Shown: positions 18,650-26,824 of the stretch, piece after piece
Layout: each line of letters starts with the position of its first letter
How positions within the stretch are numbered: position 1 is the first letter of the stretch
Source of the DNA: an uncultured Flavobacteriales bacterium
Lineage (GTDB): Bacteria > Bacteroidota > Bacteroidia > Flavobacteriales_D > Parvicellaceae
Direction of reading: 5' to 3'
DNA: 64,000 bases
Assembly: GCA_943788755.1 (NCBI GenBank)
Contig: CALSRM010000002.1
Span: 155,505 to 219,504, forward strand
Made by a program: the position numbers and the translations under genes
Notes under the pieces: model-generated
What the model was told of the DNA's origin: nothing
The model's database searches: none
What the model saw: the letters and a program-made list of their open reading frames with translations, nothing else

Positions 18650-19741
18650 ATGAAATTACCACTTTATTTAGCCATTTTTCTTTCGATATTAATCGCTGGA
18701 TGTTCCTCTTTGCATTTTGACAAAAAAAGATATAGCAGAGGCTATCATGTCAGTTGCAATAAAAAGATTTCAACTAGTGTATTTGTAAAGAAGGAAGCGG
18801 AATTAAAAACAGTAGAACAATCATCAATATTTGAACATCAACTACAAACTTCCGAAATAGCTGATAATATTGAAATTATTTATATTCAGCCAAGCAATCG
18901 AATAGAAAATGATTCTCTTCTATATTTATCCGAAAAAACAGAAGTTGAAGAATTGGGTTTAGATAATGTCTTTCAAATGGGGCAGCTTAAAACAGTTGTC
19001 AATAAAAAAATAAATCCAATTCAAAGTAGTTCTGCGATTTCTCAAGAAACTTCAAATTCAAGCAAGTCATTGTTGTTTTTTCTATTTGCTTTGTCCACTC
19101 CATGCGCACTTCTATTTTTCAAAAAGAGGAAAGTATCTAAATGGGCTATGAATAACGTAAATAAGGCTAGGTTAGTAATTGCAGGAATACATATTGGAAT
19201 AATTGGGTCCTCCCTGTTGCTCGGAATGTTAGTAGGAGCTTCTTTTGCTTATTGGATGATGCCTATAATTGTCATTACATCCGTTATGTCCATTTTTTCA
19301 ATAGGATTAAAGATTAAATCCGCAGCAAAAGATAAAACCTCTATCTCTTTTTTTAAAAGAAATTTATTGGCCGTAGGAAATGCATTCTCTGCTTTTATTT
19401 TTGGGGGTAGTCATAGTTTTTTATCGGGTTCAGGTGGTGAAATGCTGATGCATCCTTTGGGAGTAGTTATTCTTACTATATTGTTAACAGGGTTATTACT
19501 TTTGTCTTTTTATGGGCTGGTGTTATTGTCTTGTGAAATTGCCTGCGCGGGTTATGGTGTGTTAGCTAGTGTTGTTTTATTTAGCGGTGTGTTTTTATTT
19601 AGTTTTTTTTATTCTTTAGCACTGCTGCATGTTTATAAAACGGAATCTAGTGATACAGATACTTTTGTGAAGAAGTCTGCAAAAACAGCATTAATTATTA
19701 CTTTGATTGCATTACTCCTTCTATTAGCTATAGGGTTGTAA
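18650..19741 (+). CDS. Lipoprotein-anchored multi-span membrane protein of unknown function
   Basis: A 363-residue protein starting with a lipobox (LSILIAGCSS, Cys18) followed by the motif HFDKKRYSRGYHVS. I recall similar 'K+RY..GYHVS' openings from other Bacteroidota lipoproteins, without known function. Residues ~25-135 are hydrophilic. From ~138 there are about five hydrophobic segments separated by short loops, including a glycine/serine-rich part (GGSHSFLSGSGGEML). A lipid-anchored N-terminus joined to a polytopic C-terminus is unusual, since a lipoprotein signal and several inner-membrane spans imply retention in the inner membrane. It is flanked by unrelated genes and I assign no function. 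Confidence 0.65.
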   Translation: MKLPLYLAIFLSILIAGCSSLHFDKKRYSRGYHVSCNKKISTSVFVKKEAELKTVEQSSIFEHQLQTSEIADNIEIIYIQPSNRIENDSLLYLSEKTEVEELGLDNVFQMGQLKTVVNKKINPIQSSSAISQETSNSSKSLLFFLFALSTPCALLFFKKRKVSKWAMNNVNKARLVIAGIHIGIIGSSLLLGMLVGASFAYWMMPIIVITSVMSIFSIGLKIKSAAKDKTSISFFKRNLLAVGNAFSAFIFGGSHSFLSGSGGEMLMHPLGVVILTILLTGLLLLSFYGLVLLSCEIACAGYGVLASVVLFSGVFLFSFFYSLALLHVYKTESSDTDTFVKKSAKTALIITLIALLLLLAIGL

Positions 19742-19852
19742 TGGAATTTCTAGTATTGATAATGATGAAATTAATAAGGCTTAAATCATCAATTAGTTCT
19801 GATTGCTCATCCTTAGTTTGAATTAAATAAATCTTTAATCTATATTAGCCTT

Positions 19853-20707
19853 ATGATTTTAATTGCAGATAGTGGTTCAACCAAAACGGATTGGCGTTTA
19901 ATTGTTGATAAAGACAATGTTCAAGAAGCTTATACGGAAGGGTTAAACCCATATTTCAAAACAACCGAAGAAGTACAGCAGACAATTAATGAAGTGCTTT
20001 TACTACAGTTTATTACCAAAAACCCTATGGAAATTGATGCTGTATATTTTTATGGAGCAGGATGTTCTTCGAAGGATAAAAAAGAAATTATTGCAACAGC
20101 ATTAAAGTCAGTATTTACCAATGCAAATATTGTTGTAGAGCATGATTTATTGGGAGCAGCAATAGGTGTATGTGGAACCCAAGCCGGTATTACAGCAATT
20201 CTAGGCACAGGAAGTAATTCTTGTTATTTTGATGGTGAAAAAGTAGTTGAAAATATACCTGCATTAGGATATGTTTTAGGTGATGAAGGAAGCGGAGCTT
20301 ACATTGGAAAAGAAGTTTTAAAAGGGTATCTAAACAAAGAAATGGATGATGCTGTATTACAGAATTTTGAATTGAAATTTAAACCTTCTTTAGACGGAAT
20401 ATTAGATAAAGTGTATAAAGAGGCTTTACCAAATCGCTATTTCGCTTCTTTTGCAAAATGGGTTGGAGAAGAAGTTGAAAACGAAAAATATTTACAAGAA
20501 ATTGTAAGGAAAGCGTTGGATGCTTTTTTCAAAAAACACATTTGTAAGTATGAAAACCATACTGAATTACCTCTAAACGTAGTGGGTTCTATCGGATATC
20601 ATTTTATGCATATACTGCACCAAGTGGCGGAGAAGAACAACGTAAAGTTGGGGAAAGTAATTAAATCACCTATAAGTGGGTTGGTGAAGCATCATATGGA
20701 TGTTTAA
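19853..20707 (+). CDS. N-acetylglucosamine kinase-like BadF/BcrA ATPase
   Basis: A 284-residue sugar-kinase/HSP70/actin-superfamily protein. It has the phosphate-1 loop at residues 4-13 (ADSGSTKTDW), an aspartate-containing 'VEHDLLGAA' near 95-104, the phosphate-2 motif AILGTGSNSCYFDG near 119-132, and the adenosine region VLGDEGSGAYIGKEVL near 142-157. The BadF/BadG/BcrA/BcrD family in this size range includes eukaryotic-type GlcNAc kinases, which phosphorylate GlcNAc at C6 during amino-sugar or cell-wall recycling. The sugar specificity is inferred from family resemblance. Its stop is 9 nt from the stop of the convergent ybaB-like gene. Confidence 0.8.
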   Translation: MILIADSGSTKTDWRLIVDKDNVQEAYTEGLNPYFKTTEEVQQTINEVLLLQFITKNPMEIDAVYFYGAGCSSKDKKEIIATALKSVFTNANIVVEHDLLGAAIGVCGTQAGITAILGTGSNSCYFDGEKVVENIPALGYVLGDEGSGAYIGKEVLKGYLNKEMDDAVLQNFELKFKPSLDGILDKVYKEALPNRYFASFAKWVGEEVENEKYLQEIVRKALDAFFKKHICKYENHTELPLNVVGSIGYHFMHILHQVAEKNNVKLGKVIKSPISGLVKHHMDV

Positions 20708-20716
20708 CTGATTAAT

Positions 20717-21037
20717 TTACACTCCCATTCCAGGTAATAATCCAGAAGCAGTGCTTTTCATTTCATTTTCATTAATGTGATCAGCATCTTCAATGGCTCT
20801 GTTGAATGCAACAACCAGCATATCTTCAATATCCTCTTTATTTTCTTTTGCTAATAAAGTCTCATCTATGGTAATATCTTTTACTTTTCGGTTTCCGTCC
20901 AAAACAAATCGTATTTTTCCATCATGAGATTCTCCTTTGACATAAATATTTGTCAATCTTTTTTTTGATTCTTCAACGGCTCCTTGCATTTCCTGCATTT
21001 TTGCCATCATATCCTTCATATTTAAATTTCCAAACAT
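20717..21037 (-). CDS. YbaB/EbfC-family nucleoid-associated protein
   Basis: A 106-residue protein with the YbaB/EbfC pattern: N-terminal NLNMKDMMAKMQEMQGAVEESKK, the central strand segment GKIRFVLDGNRKVKDITID, and the C-terminal helix VVAFNRAIEDAD ending in SGLLPGMGV. The family forms dimers that bind DNA and influence nucleoid structure. It is often found beside dnaX and recR; here it is instead convergent to the GlcNAc-kinase-like gene and followed upstream by a tiny membrane protein gene (12 nt away). Length is normal for the family. Confidence 0.9.
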   Translation of the reverse strand: MFGNLNMKDMMAKMQEMQGAVEESKKRLTNIYVKGESHDGKIRFVLDGNRKVKDITIDETLLAKENKEDIEDMLVVAFNRAIEDADHINENEMKSTASGLLPGMGV

Positions 21038-21048
21038 AATCTTTACTA

Positions 21049-21195
21049 TTAGCCCTTGGTTTTATTTGCTTCGTTCTTAGCTATTTTAGCAGCCATATCT
21101 CTTTTGTTCCACCTAAATAAGCGTATCCCTATAAAAATCATTGCCGAAAAGACGATAATAATAAAAGTTAAAGCAACTATTTCTCCGAGTGACAT
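21049..21195 (-). CDS. 48-residue single-span membrane protein
   Basis: A small frame, ATG at 21195 to TAA at 21049, encodes a hydrophobic segment at residues ~5-25 (IVALTFIIIVFSAMIFIGI) followed by a strongly basic cytoplasmic tail (RLFRWNKRDMAAKIAKNEA...). It lies 12 nt ahead of the ybaB-like gene on the same strand and 59 nt after murF's 3' end, so it is probably the first gene of a pair with ybaB. Size, membrane span and positive-inside tail argue for a real microprotein; no family is recognised. Confidence 0.6.
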   Translation of the reverse strand: MSLGEIVALTFIIIVFSAMIFIGIRLFRWNKRDMAAKIAKNEANKTKG

Positions 21196-21254
21196 GATAC
21201 AAATTTAGGATATTTGATTGATGTTTAGAAAAATGAAGATGAGTTTTTATAAGA

Positions 21255-22547
21255 CTATATGTTTTTCATTTCTAAAACCTGCTCGAGTTGAATTCCTCTT
21301 GAACCTTTCAGTAATATCAACGAATCTGAAATAGAATGCGAATTTAGATGAGAAATTAGCTCTTCGGTAGTTGAAAAGATAGCGTTATTGGTATTTGTTT
21401 TTTCAAATTCAGACCCTACTAAATAAGCTGTTAAGCCTTGTTCTCTTAAGTAATCAACCGTTTTTTGGTGCTCTAGTTGTGAGATATCACCCAATTCTAG
21501 CATATCTCCCAGGATGGCAATTTTATTCCCGTTTTCGATTTCTTTAAAGCTTTCCAAAGCAGAAAACATGCTGCTAGGATTTGCATTATAACAATCAACG
21601 ATTATGGTATTATTTTGTGTAACTTTTACCTGAGAGCGATTATTGGAGGGGTTGTATCCGGTTAAAGCTTTATTTATTTCATTTTTATCAACATCCAAAT
21701 AAAGTCCAACCGCAATTGCAGCTAAAAAATTGGTGAAATTGTATTTACCTACCAATTTTGTTTCAATAATTGGAGAAACATATTTGCTAGTTCTCCATTG
21801 AAGATGCACAAAAGGAGTGAGTTTTGTCAATTCACCAAAGGTATAACTCCGTTCCTGTTCTCCATAAGTAATTTGTGAAACAGACTTTGGTACAATATCG
21901 TTTAATAATTTTTCTTCATGATTAATGAAGATTTTTCCTTCAACTTTTAGGATAAAATCATACAATTCTTTTTTAGTACTAATTACACCTTCTAAAGAGC
22001 CAAACCCTTCAATATGGGCTGTGCCAATGTTTGTAATTATGCCGTAATTGGGTTCAGCTATTTCAGCTAATTCTTTTATGTCGCCAGGTTTATTTGCACC
22101 CATTTCAATAATAGCAACTTCATGTTTTGCTTGGAGCTCTAACAATGTTAAAGGAACTCCTATGTGATTATTTAAGTTACCTTTTGTGTAAAGTGTTTTG
22201 TAAGTTGTTTCTATAACAGCAGCAATCAATTCTTTAGTTGTTGTTTTGCCATTGCTACCCGTTATTCCAATTACGGGAATGTTAAATTGTTTCCGATGAT
22301 AATTGGCTAAATCCTGTAGTGCTTCTAAAACATCATTTACCAGAATAAATCGATCGTCAATTGCGTATTTATTTTCATCTACAATTGCATATTTACAACC
22401 ATCTTCAATAGCTTTTAAAGCGAATTCATTTCCATTAAAATTACCTCCTTTTAGCGCAAAAAACATACTGTCAAGCAAAATGTTTCTAGTATCTGTGCAA
22501 GGACCAGTTGTTTCTAAGAATTTACTATGAATTGCTACAATATTCAT
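21255..22547 (-). CDS. murF: UDP-N-acetylmuramoyl-tripeptide--D-alanyl-D-alanine ligase
   Basis: A 430-residue Mur ligase. The ATP-binding loop GITGSNGKTTTKELI is at ~residues 96-110, followed by LNNHIGVPLTLLEL and the Mur signature EMGANKPGDI near 147-156. The later NNRSQV and DCYNANPSSM segments are in the order expected of MurF. It adds D-Ala-D-Ala to UDP-MurNAc-tripeptide in the cytoplasm, the last soluble step in peptidoglycan precursor synthesis. It stands alone here, away from the usual mra/dcw cluster, as is frequent in Bacteroidota. Length is typical. A terminator separates it from the stress operon upstream. Confidence 0.95.
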   Translation of the reverse strand: MNIVAIHSKFLETTGPCTDTRNILLDSMFFALKGGNFNGNEFALKAIEDGCKYAIVDENKYAIDDRFILVNDVLEALQDLANYHRKQFNIPVIGITGSNGKTTTKELIAAVIETTYKTLYTKGNLNNHIGVPLTLLELQAKHEVAIIEMGANKPGDIKELAEIAEPNYGIITNIGTAHIEGFGSLEGVISTKKELYDFILKVEGKIFINHEEKLLNDIVPKSVSQITYGEQERSYTFGELTKLTPFVHLQWRTSKYVSPIIETKLVGKYNFTNFLAAIAVGLYLDVDKNEINKALTGYNPSNNRSQVKVTQNNTIIVDCYNANPSSMFSALESFKEIENGNKIAILGDMLELGDISQLEHQKTVDYLREQGLTAYLVGSEFEKTNTNNAIFSTTEELISHLNSHSISDSLILLKGSRGIQLEQVLEMKNI

Positions 22548-22680
22548 GATTTTTACTACTTTATATGTTTTTTTGTTGCTATTTCGTTATGTCCAAAATA
22601 GAAGAGTGCTTCATGAATTTACGTGAATTTAATTATACTCATGCTAAGATAATAAAATTAGCTAATGGATAAGGGAACAA

Positions 22681-22713
22681 AAAAAGGGAATGTGTTTTTA
22701 CATTCCCTTTTTT
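22681..22713 (-). terminator. Intrinsic terminator of the ECF/anti-sigma/Spy-like operon
   Basis: A 13-bp near-perfect stem (AAAAAGGGAATGT paired with ACATTCCCTTTTT) with a 6-nt loop; both flanks are A/T runs, so it could work in both directions. It starts 17 nt after the end of the Spy-like gene in the minus-strand sense and is followed by a T-run in that direction. Confidence 0.8.
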
Positions 22714-22729
22714 TGTAAAGTACTCTTAT

Positions 22730-23200
22730 TTACCTGTCGCTTGGAGGTGGAGGCATTGGTCGTTCTCTTTTATCTCCTTTCTTTGGAAAATTTCTTTTCC
22801 TAAATTCATGTTCTATTCGTGTAAGTTTTGCAACTTTTTTGATTGGTAAAACTTCTTTAAACTTCACTAAATATTTTTTTCTAATCTCAAGTTCTTTTTG
22901 CTGAATTTTAAGGCCGGTATCTAATATTTTTTCGACTTCAGCATCCGACATTTCACTGATTTTCTTTTTTTCTCCCATTGCGGCTCTATGTTCCTTCTTA
23001 AGTAATTTAAATTCAGCTTCTGATTCGTTATATACGGGCCAGAATTTTTCTGCTTCTTTAGTAGTTAATTCTAGCTTAGTTGAAATGAAAGCTATTTTTT
23101 CCACTTTTTTATTTTCTTTTTTAATTTCTGTGCCCTTTTCTTGGGCAATACTTCCAAGACTCGTTCCGAGGACAAGAAGTGCTAATGTTATTTTTTTCAT
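22730..23200 (-). CDS. Spy/CpxP-like periplasmic stress protein
   Basis: A 156-residue exported protein: signal peptide 1-19 (LGTSLGSIAQ), then an almost wholly helical, highly charged body. It contains LELTTKEAEKFWPVYNE and a long 'KI..KELEIRKKYLVKFKEVLPIKK' helix, and ends in a basic/proline tail (KRERPMPPPPSDR). The pattern (L(T/S)..EAEKFWP.Y, long helices, a 'vLp..k...' segment) resembles Spy/CpxP-type chaperone-sensors of Bacteroidota, although the CpxP LTxxQ motif is absent. It is last in an operon after an ECF sigma factor and an anti-sigma-like gene, which suggests it is part of, or feeds back on, an envelope stress response. Confidence 0.72.
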   Translation of the reverse strand: MKKITLALLVLGTSLGSIAQEKGTEIKKENKKVEKIAFISTKLELTTKEAEKFWPVYNESEAEFKLLKKEHRAAMGEKKKISEMSDAEVEKILDTGLKIQQKELEIRKKYLVKFKEVLPIKKVAKLTRIEHEFRKRNFPKKGDKRERPMPPPPSDR

Positions 23201-23215
23201 AGTTTTAGTTAAAAA

Positions 23216-23770
23216 TTAAAATTCAACATCTAGGTAGTAGTCTGAGCTCAGGTATTCGTCAATCTCGTCAGATGTAAAATCGAGATCTATATCGTTTATA
23301 CTATATTCTATTTGTATCGCTTCATTAAAATTTTCTCCGAAATCTACATAACAAATGAGTTCTTCCATTTCATTGTAGTCTACAGCTTCATCTAGTTCGC
23401 TAGTCGTTAAATTTTCTAAATAATTATCAGCAGAAGCTATAGTATCTACTATATTATTTTGGTTTAAAAGAAAACCAATGATAAAGATTCCTGCGATAGA
23501 AGCTGCAAAAGAGACGATACGAGCAATATTTCTTTTTTGAATTGGAATAACCTTAGTTTCTTCTTTGTCAATTTTATCCATCACCTTATCTGCGAGGTTT
23601 TCAAAGTATCCATCCGGAACTTCATTGTCAATTCTCACTTTTACTGTATCAGCTAAGTTTGAAAAATATCCCTTCGGAGCTTTTAGGTTATTTACCTTTT
23701 TCATTCCAAATAAAGTAGGAGCTATTTTCATTAGCTCTTCATTTTCGATATTTTCATTTTTTTTATTCAT
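23216..23770 (-). CDS. Anti-sigma-factor-like single-span membrane protein
   Basis: A 184-residue protein with a cytoplasmic N-terminus containing two repeated elements 'APKGYFSNLADTV...' and 'VPDGYFENLADKVM' (residues ~33-67), a single membrane span at ~86-103 (ARIVSFAASIAGIFIIGFLL), and an acidic periplasmic domain rich in Asp/Glu/Tyr. The 'P.GYFE.L...V...I' motif is common in Bacteroidota proteins encoded immediately after ECF sigma factors. Here the sigma gene ends 42 nt upstream. The inferred role is to hold the sigma factor at the membrane; no zinc-binding motif is present. Confidence 0.7.
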   Translation of the reverse strand: MNKKNENIENEELMKIAPTLFGMKKVNNLKAPKGYFSNLADTVKVRIDNEVPDGYFENLADKVMDKIDKEETKVIPIQKRNIARIVSFAASIAGIFIIGFLLNQNNIVDTIASADNYLENLTTSELDEAVDYNEMEELICYVDFGENFNEAIQIEYSINDIDLDFTSDEIDEYLSSDYYLDVEF

Positions 23771-23812
23771 TCTCTTTATTCAGTATCTAAGACATTTAAA
23801 ATTGGAAAAGGT

Positions 23813-24358
23813 TTAATTTTCAATCAAATAATGTTCAATTTTTTTGACAGCGATATGATAACTTGCTTTTAAAGCTCCTACCGAGGTCCCAACAACCTCA
23901 GACATTTGCGTATATTTCATATTTTCATAATACTTCATGTGAAACACTGCTCGTTGCTTTTCGGGAAGTGTTAGTAGTGCTTTTTCTAATTTCTCTTGAA
24001 TTTCATCGCAATCCATTAAATAATCTGCTTGTCCTGCATGTAAGTGATACGATTCATTATCAATAGAAATGTTGTTTTCCTTCTTCTTTTTATTAATAAA
24101 AGTGATTGATTCGTTGGTCGCAATTCGATACAGCCAAGTGTATAGATTTGAATCTTCTCGGAAATTGGCTAAACCTTTCCATATTTTAACAAATACATTT
24201 TGAAGCACATCATCTGTATCATCATGATTAATAATCATTCTACGAATATGCCAATACAGTCTTTCTTGATATTTTTCAATTAATATCCGAAAAGTTTTAT
24301 TGGTGTCTTGCCCAGTTTTTATTTGCGCTATTATTTCGTCATCTGATAATTGCATCAC
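23813..24358 (-). CDS. ECF-family RNA polymerase sigma factor
   Basis: A 181-residue sigma-70 family protein: region 2 at ~20-90 (FRILIEKYQERLYWHIRR, DDTDDVLQNVFVKIWKGL, YTWLYRIATNE) and region 4 at ~120-175 (LPEKQRAVFHMKYYENMKYTQMSEVVG, VGALKASYHIAVKKI). It is the first gene of a three-gene minus-strand operon with an anti-sigma-like and a Spy-like gene, closed by the terminator at 22681-22713. This gives a self-contained envelope-stress unit. It is distinct from the ECF factor at 9 kb, with low similarity. Confidence 0.93.
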   Translation of the reverse strand: MMQLSDDEIIAQIKTGQDTNKTFRILIEKYQERLYWHIRRMIINHDDTDDVLQNVFVKIWKGLANFREDSNLYTWLYRIATNESITFINKKKKENNISIDNESYHLHAGQADYLMDCDEIQEKLEKALLTLPEKQRAVFHMKYYENMKYTQMSEVVGTSVGALKASYHIAVKKIEHYLIEN

Positions 24359-24419
24359 ATTCTAAGACCAATTTATCAGAAAAAGGTTTAATATGAAAAT
24401 ATAATAGTATTAAAATAGG

Positions 24420-25373
24420 CTATTTTCTAGCAATAACCTTTTCAGCTGCAGCGATTAAATTCGGAGTATCTAAGCCATATTTTTCCATCAATTGCGCTGG
24501 AGTACCACTTTCACCAAAACTATCGTCAACAGCAATAAATTCTTGCGGTACAGGATTATTTCTAGAAAGAACTTGTGCAATACTCTCGCCTAAACCTCCT
24601 GCAATTTGATGTTCTTCAGCGGTAACAATACAGCCCGTTTTAGCAACTGATTTTAAAATAGCTTCTTCGTCCAAAGGCTTAATAGTATGGATGTTAATTA
24701 TTTCCGCGCTAATCCCTTTTTCAGCCAAAGCTTTTCCAGCTTCAATTGCTGGCCATACCAAATGTCCAGTCGCTATAATTGTAACATCAGTTCCTTCATT
24801 TAGCATTAAAGCTTTTCCAATCACAAAAGGTGTGTCCTCCGAAATGAAAATTGGCATTTTTGGTCTCCCAAATCGCAAGTAAACAGGTCCAACATGATCA
24901 GCGATAGCAATTGTTGCAGCTCTAGTCTGATTGTAGTCACATGGGTTGATAACTGTCATGTGGGGAAGCATTTTCATCATACCTATGTCTTCCAATACTT
25001 GGTGCGTTGCACCATCTTCACCTAATGTTAATCCAGCATGCGAAGCACATATTTTGACATTTTTATTAGAATAGGCAACAGATTGTCTTATTTGATCGTA
25101 AACTCTACTTGTAGAAAAGTTAGCAAAAGTACCCGTATAGGGTATTTTTCCGCCAATTGTCAATCCAGCTGCTATTCCAATCATATTTGCTTCTGCAATT
25201 CCAACTTGAAAAAATCGCTCAGGATTATCATCTTGAAATTGATTCATTTTTAACGAACCCGTTAAATCTGCACACAAAGCAACTACTTTAGGGTTTGATT
25301 TACCTAACGCTGTTAACCCGTCACCAAAACCTGATCGTGTGTCTTTGTTTCCTAATACTGGATATTCTTTCAT
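24420..25373 (-). CDS. Transketolase, C-terminal subunit
   Basis: A 317-residue protein corresponding to the pyrimidine-binding and C-terminal domains of transketolase/1-deoxyxylulose-5-phosphate synthase-type enzymes. It contains KVVALCADLTGSLKMNQF, the catalytic Glu region FFQVGIAEANMIGIAAGL at ~53-70, HAGLTLGEDGATHQ near 115-128, and a C-terminal TIKPLDEEAILKS domain. It completes the active site with the TPP-binding N-terminal subunit encoded at 26.8-27.7 kb; this split form is common in Bacteroidota. The enzyme exchanges two-carbon units in the pentose-phosphate pathway. A von Willebrand A protein gene sits between the two subunits, only 2 nt from this start. Confidence 0.92.
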   Translation of the reverse strand: MKEYPVLGNKDTRSGFGDGLTALGKSNPKVVALCADLTGSLKMNQFQDDNPERFFQVGIAEANMIGIAAGLTIGGKIPYTGTFANFSTSRVYDQIRQSVAYSNKNVKICASHAGLTLGEDGATHQVLEDIGMMKMLPHMTVINPCDYNQTRAATIAIADHVGPVYLRFGRPKMPIFISEDTPFVIGKALMLNEGTDVTIIATGHLVWPAIEAGKALAEKGISAEIINIHTIKPLDEEAILKSVAKTGCIVTAEEHQIAGGLGESIAQVLSRNNPVPQEFIAVDDSFGESGTPAQLMEKYGLDTPNLIAAAEKVIARK

Positions 25374-25375
25374 AC

Positions 25376-26761
25376 TTATAATGTTATGTTTTCTGAGTAG
25401 CCAGAAACTATTTTAAACGTTTTTTCAATTGAGTGCGCTGTGCTGAATGATCTTTCATGCCTGAAAATAATTTTATATTTCCCAGGTAATAACTCAATGT
25501 TTTCAAGTGAAGGTTCATCTTTTAAGTTACAAACCCATTCGTTTTTCCCTTCCCGGATAACAAATAATTGTGCAGGACCAGCACTTTTACTGATTACCGC
25601 CCTTCCGTTTTTTGGAATCGTAATATCTGTGTGCCTATTTTGTTTTATATCAACATCATTAATATATAGCCTAGGCAGTGTAAGTAATTCTAAATCGTAT
25701 TTTCCGACTATGTATTTATGATTAAAATTCATTTTTTGAATATTTACCGTTTTCATCTCTCCACTTTTTCGAACAATACAATTGATTCCAGTAAACAGGT
25801 TATTATATCCTTGAATTTTAAGATCTAAATGACCTCTTGGGGCATCTAACATTATAACATTGTGTTTTCCTGCTATTACTTTAATATTTTCTTTAGTGAC
25901 TTCAGGGGTTGTATGCACAACGAGTCTGTAAGTATGCAACGGGTCAATTGATAGAGTGTCAGGAGTTCGGTCTCTATCTAATGTGTGCTTATAAGTATAA
26001 ACTAATTCATCGGTTTTTTGATCGTAAAAAGACATAGTAACATCTGTTTCTGAAGGTTTTTTCTTGACGTCTAGTAAGTTGACTTGTACCGTAGTGTTAT
26101 TTAATGCTTGGCTAACAACAAAATCCAAAACACTTTTAAATGAATCTTCGGTTTCAGCGCTTAAAAATTCCCCTATGCAATTAAACTGTCCTAGGTAGCT
26201 CGTGTCCAATCCAATTCCTATTACAAAAGGTTTTAATTTTATTCCTTTAGCTCTTAATGCTCTTGATACCGCACATGGATCTTCATCACAGGCTTCAATT
26301 CCGTCGGTTATAAGGATAATTACATTTCTACAGTTACTACATTCTGGAAAATCCTCAGCAGAATACTCAAGTGAACGTGCAATGGGAGTAGTTCCTTTTG
26401 CTTCAATTGACCGAATTTTGTTTTTTATTTTTTCAATATTTTCATCTCCTTGTGAAAATTCAACTTCTAAATTTGTGTCGTCACAGTTTTGTTGACCTGG
26501 TAGAATTTTGAATTGATGACCATAAACCCTAAGTCCAAGTTCCGTATTTTCAATTCCTCGAAGCTCATCAACAGTGTTTGTGAGCAGTTTTTTGGCAATA
26601 GTCATTTTACTACCGTTTTGCCATTGCGCATTCATGCTATTTGAAGCATCAAAAATAAAAAGGATTCTAATTTTTTCTGAATCTGGATCTTGTCCGAATG
26701 ATATATTTGGAGTAATACCAATCCCTATAAATAAAATTAATATGTTATAAATTGCTTTCAT
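25376..26761 (-). CDS. Secreted von Willebrand factor A-domain protein
   Basis: A 461-residue exported protein from the ATG at 26761; the frame can be extended ten codons to 26791, but this start gives a proper signal peptide (residues 1-23, ISFGQ). The vWA domain spans ~30-215, with the metal-site motif D-A-S-N-S at 38-42, the Thr in AKGTTPIARSL and the Asp in LITDGIEAC. It includes paired cysteines, possibly disulfides. The C-terminal half (~220-461) has three or four beta-sandwich-like repeats and lacks a recognisable T9SS sorting domain. vWA domains bind proteins through metal; here the location between the transketolase subunit genes is unexpected for a periplasmic or surface protein. 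Confidence 0.85.
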   Translation of the reverse strand: MKAIYNILILFIGIGITPNISFGQDPDSEKIRILFIFDASNSMNAQWQNGSKMTIAKKLLTNTVDELRGIENTELGLRVYGHQFKILPGQQNCDDTNLEVEFSQGDENIEKIKNKIRSIEAKGTTPIARSLEYSAEDFPECSNCRNVIILITDGIEACDEDPCAVSRALRAKGIKLKPFVIGIGLDTSYLGQFNCIGEFLSAETEDSFKSVLDFVVSQALNNTTVQVNLLDVKKKPSETDVTMSFYDQKTDELVYTYKHTLDRDRTPDTLSIDPLHTYRLVVHTTPEVTKENIKVIAGKHNVIMLDAPRGHLDLKIQGYNNLFTGINCIVRKSGEMKTVNIQKMNFNHKYIVGKYDLELLTLPRLYINDVDIKQNRHTDITIPKNGRAVISKSAGPAQLFVIREGKNEWVCNLKDEPSLENIELLPGKYKIIFRHERSFSTAHSIEKTFKIVSGYSENITL

Positions 26762-26824
26762 AAATCTGCCTTTTTGGAGGGTTCTTCTCAATTATAATTC
26801 CAAAAAGGTTAATTGTAACAAATA

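Noticed and set aside
26762-26791. Ten-codon upstream extension of the vWA protein
   Set aside because: It places basic residues before an otherwise standard signal peptide; the start at 26761 is preferred.
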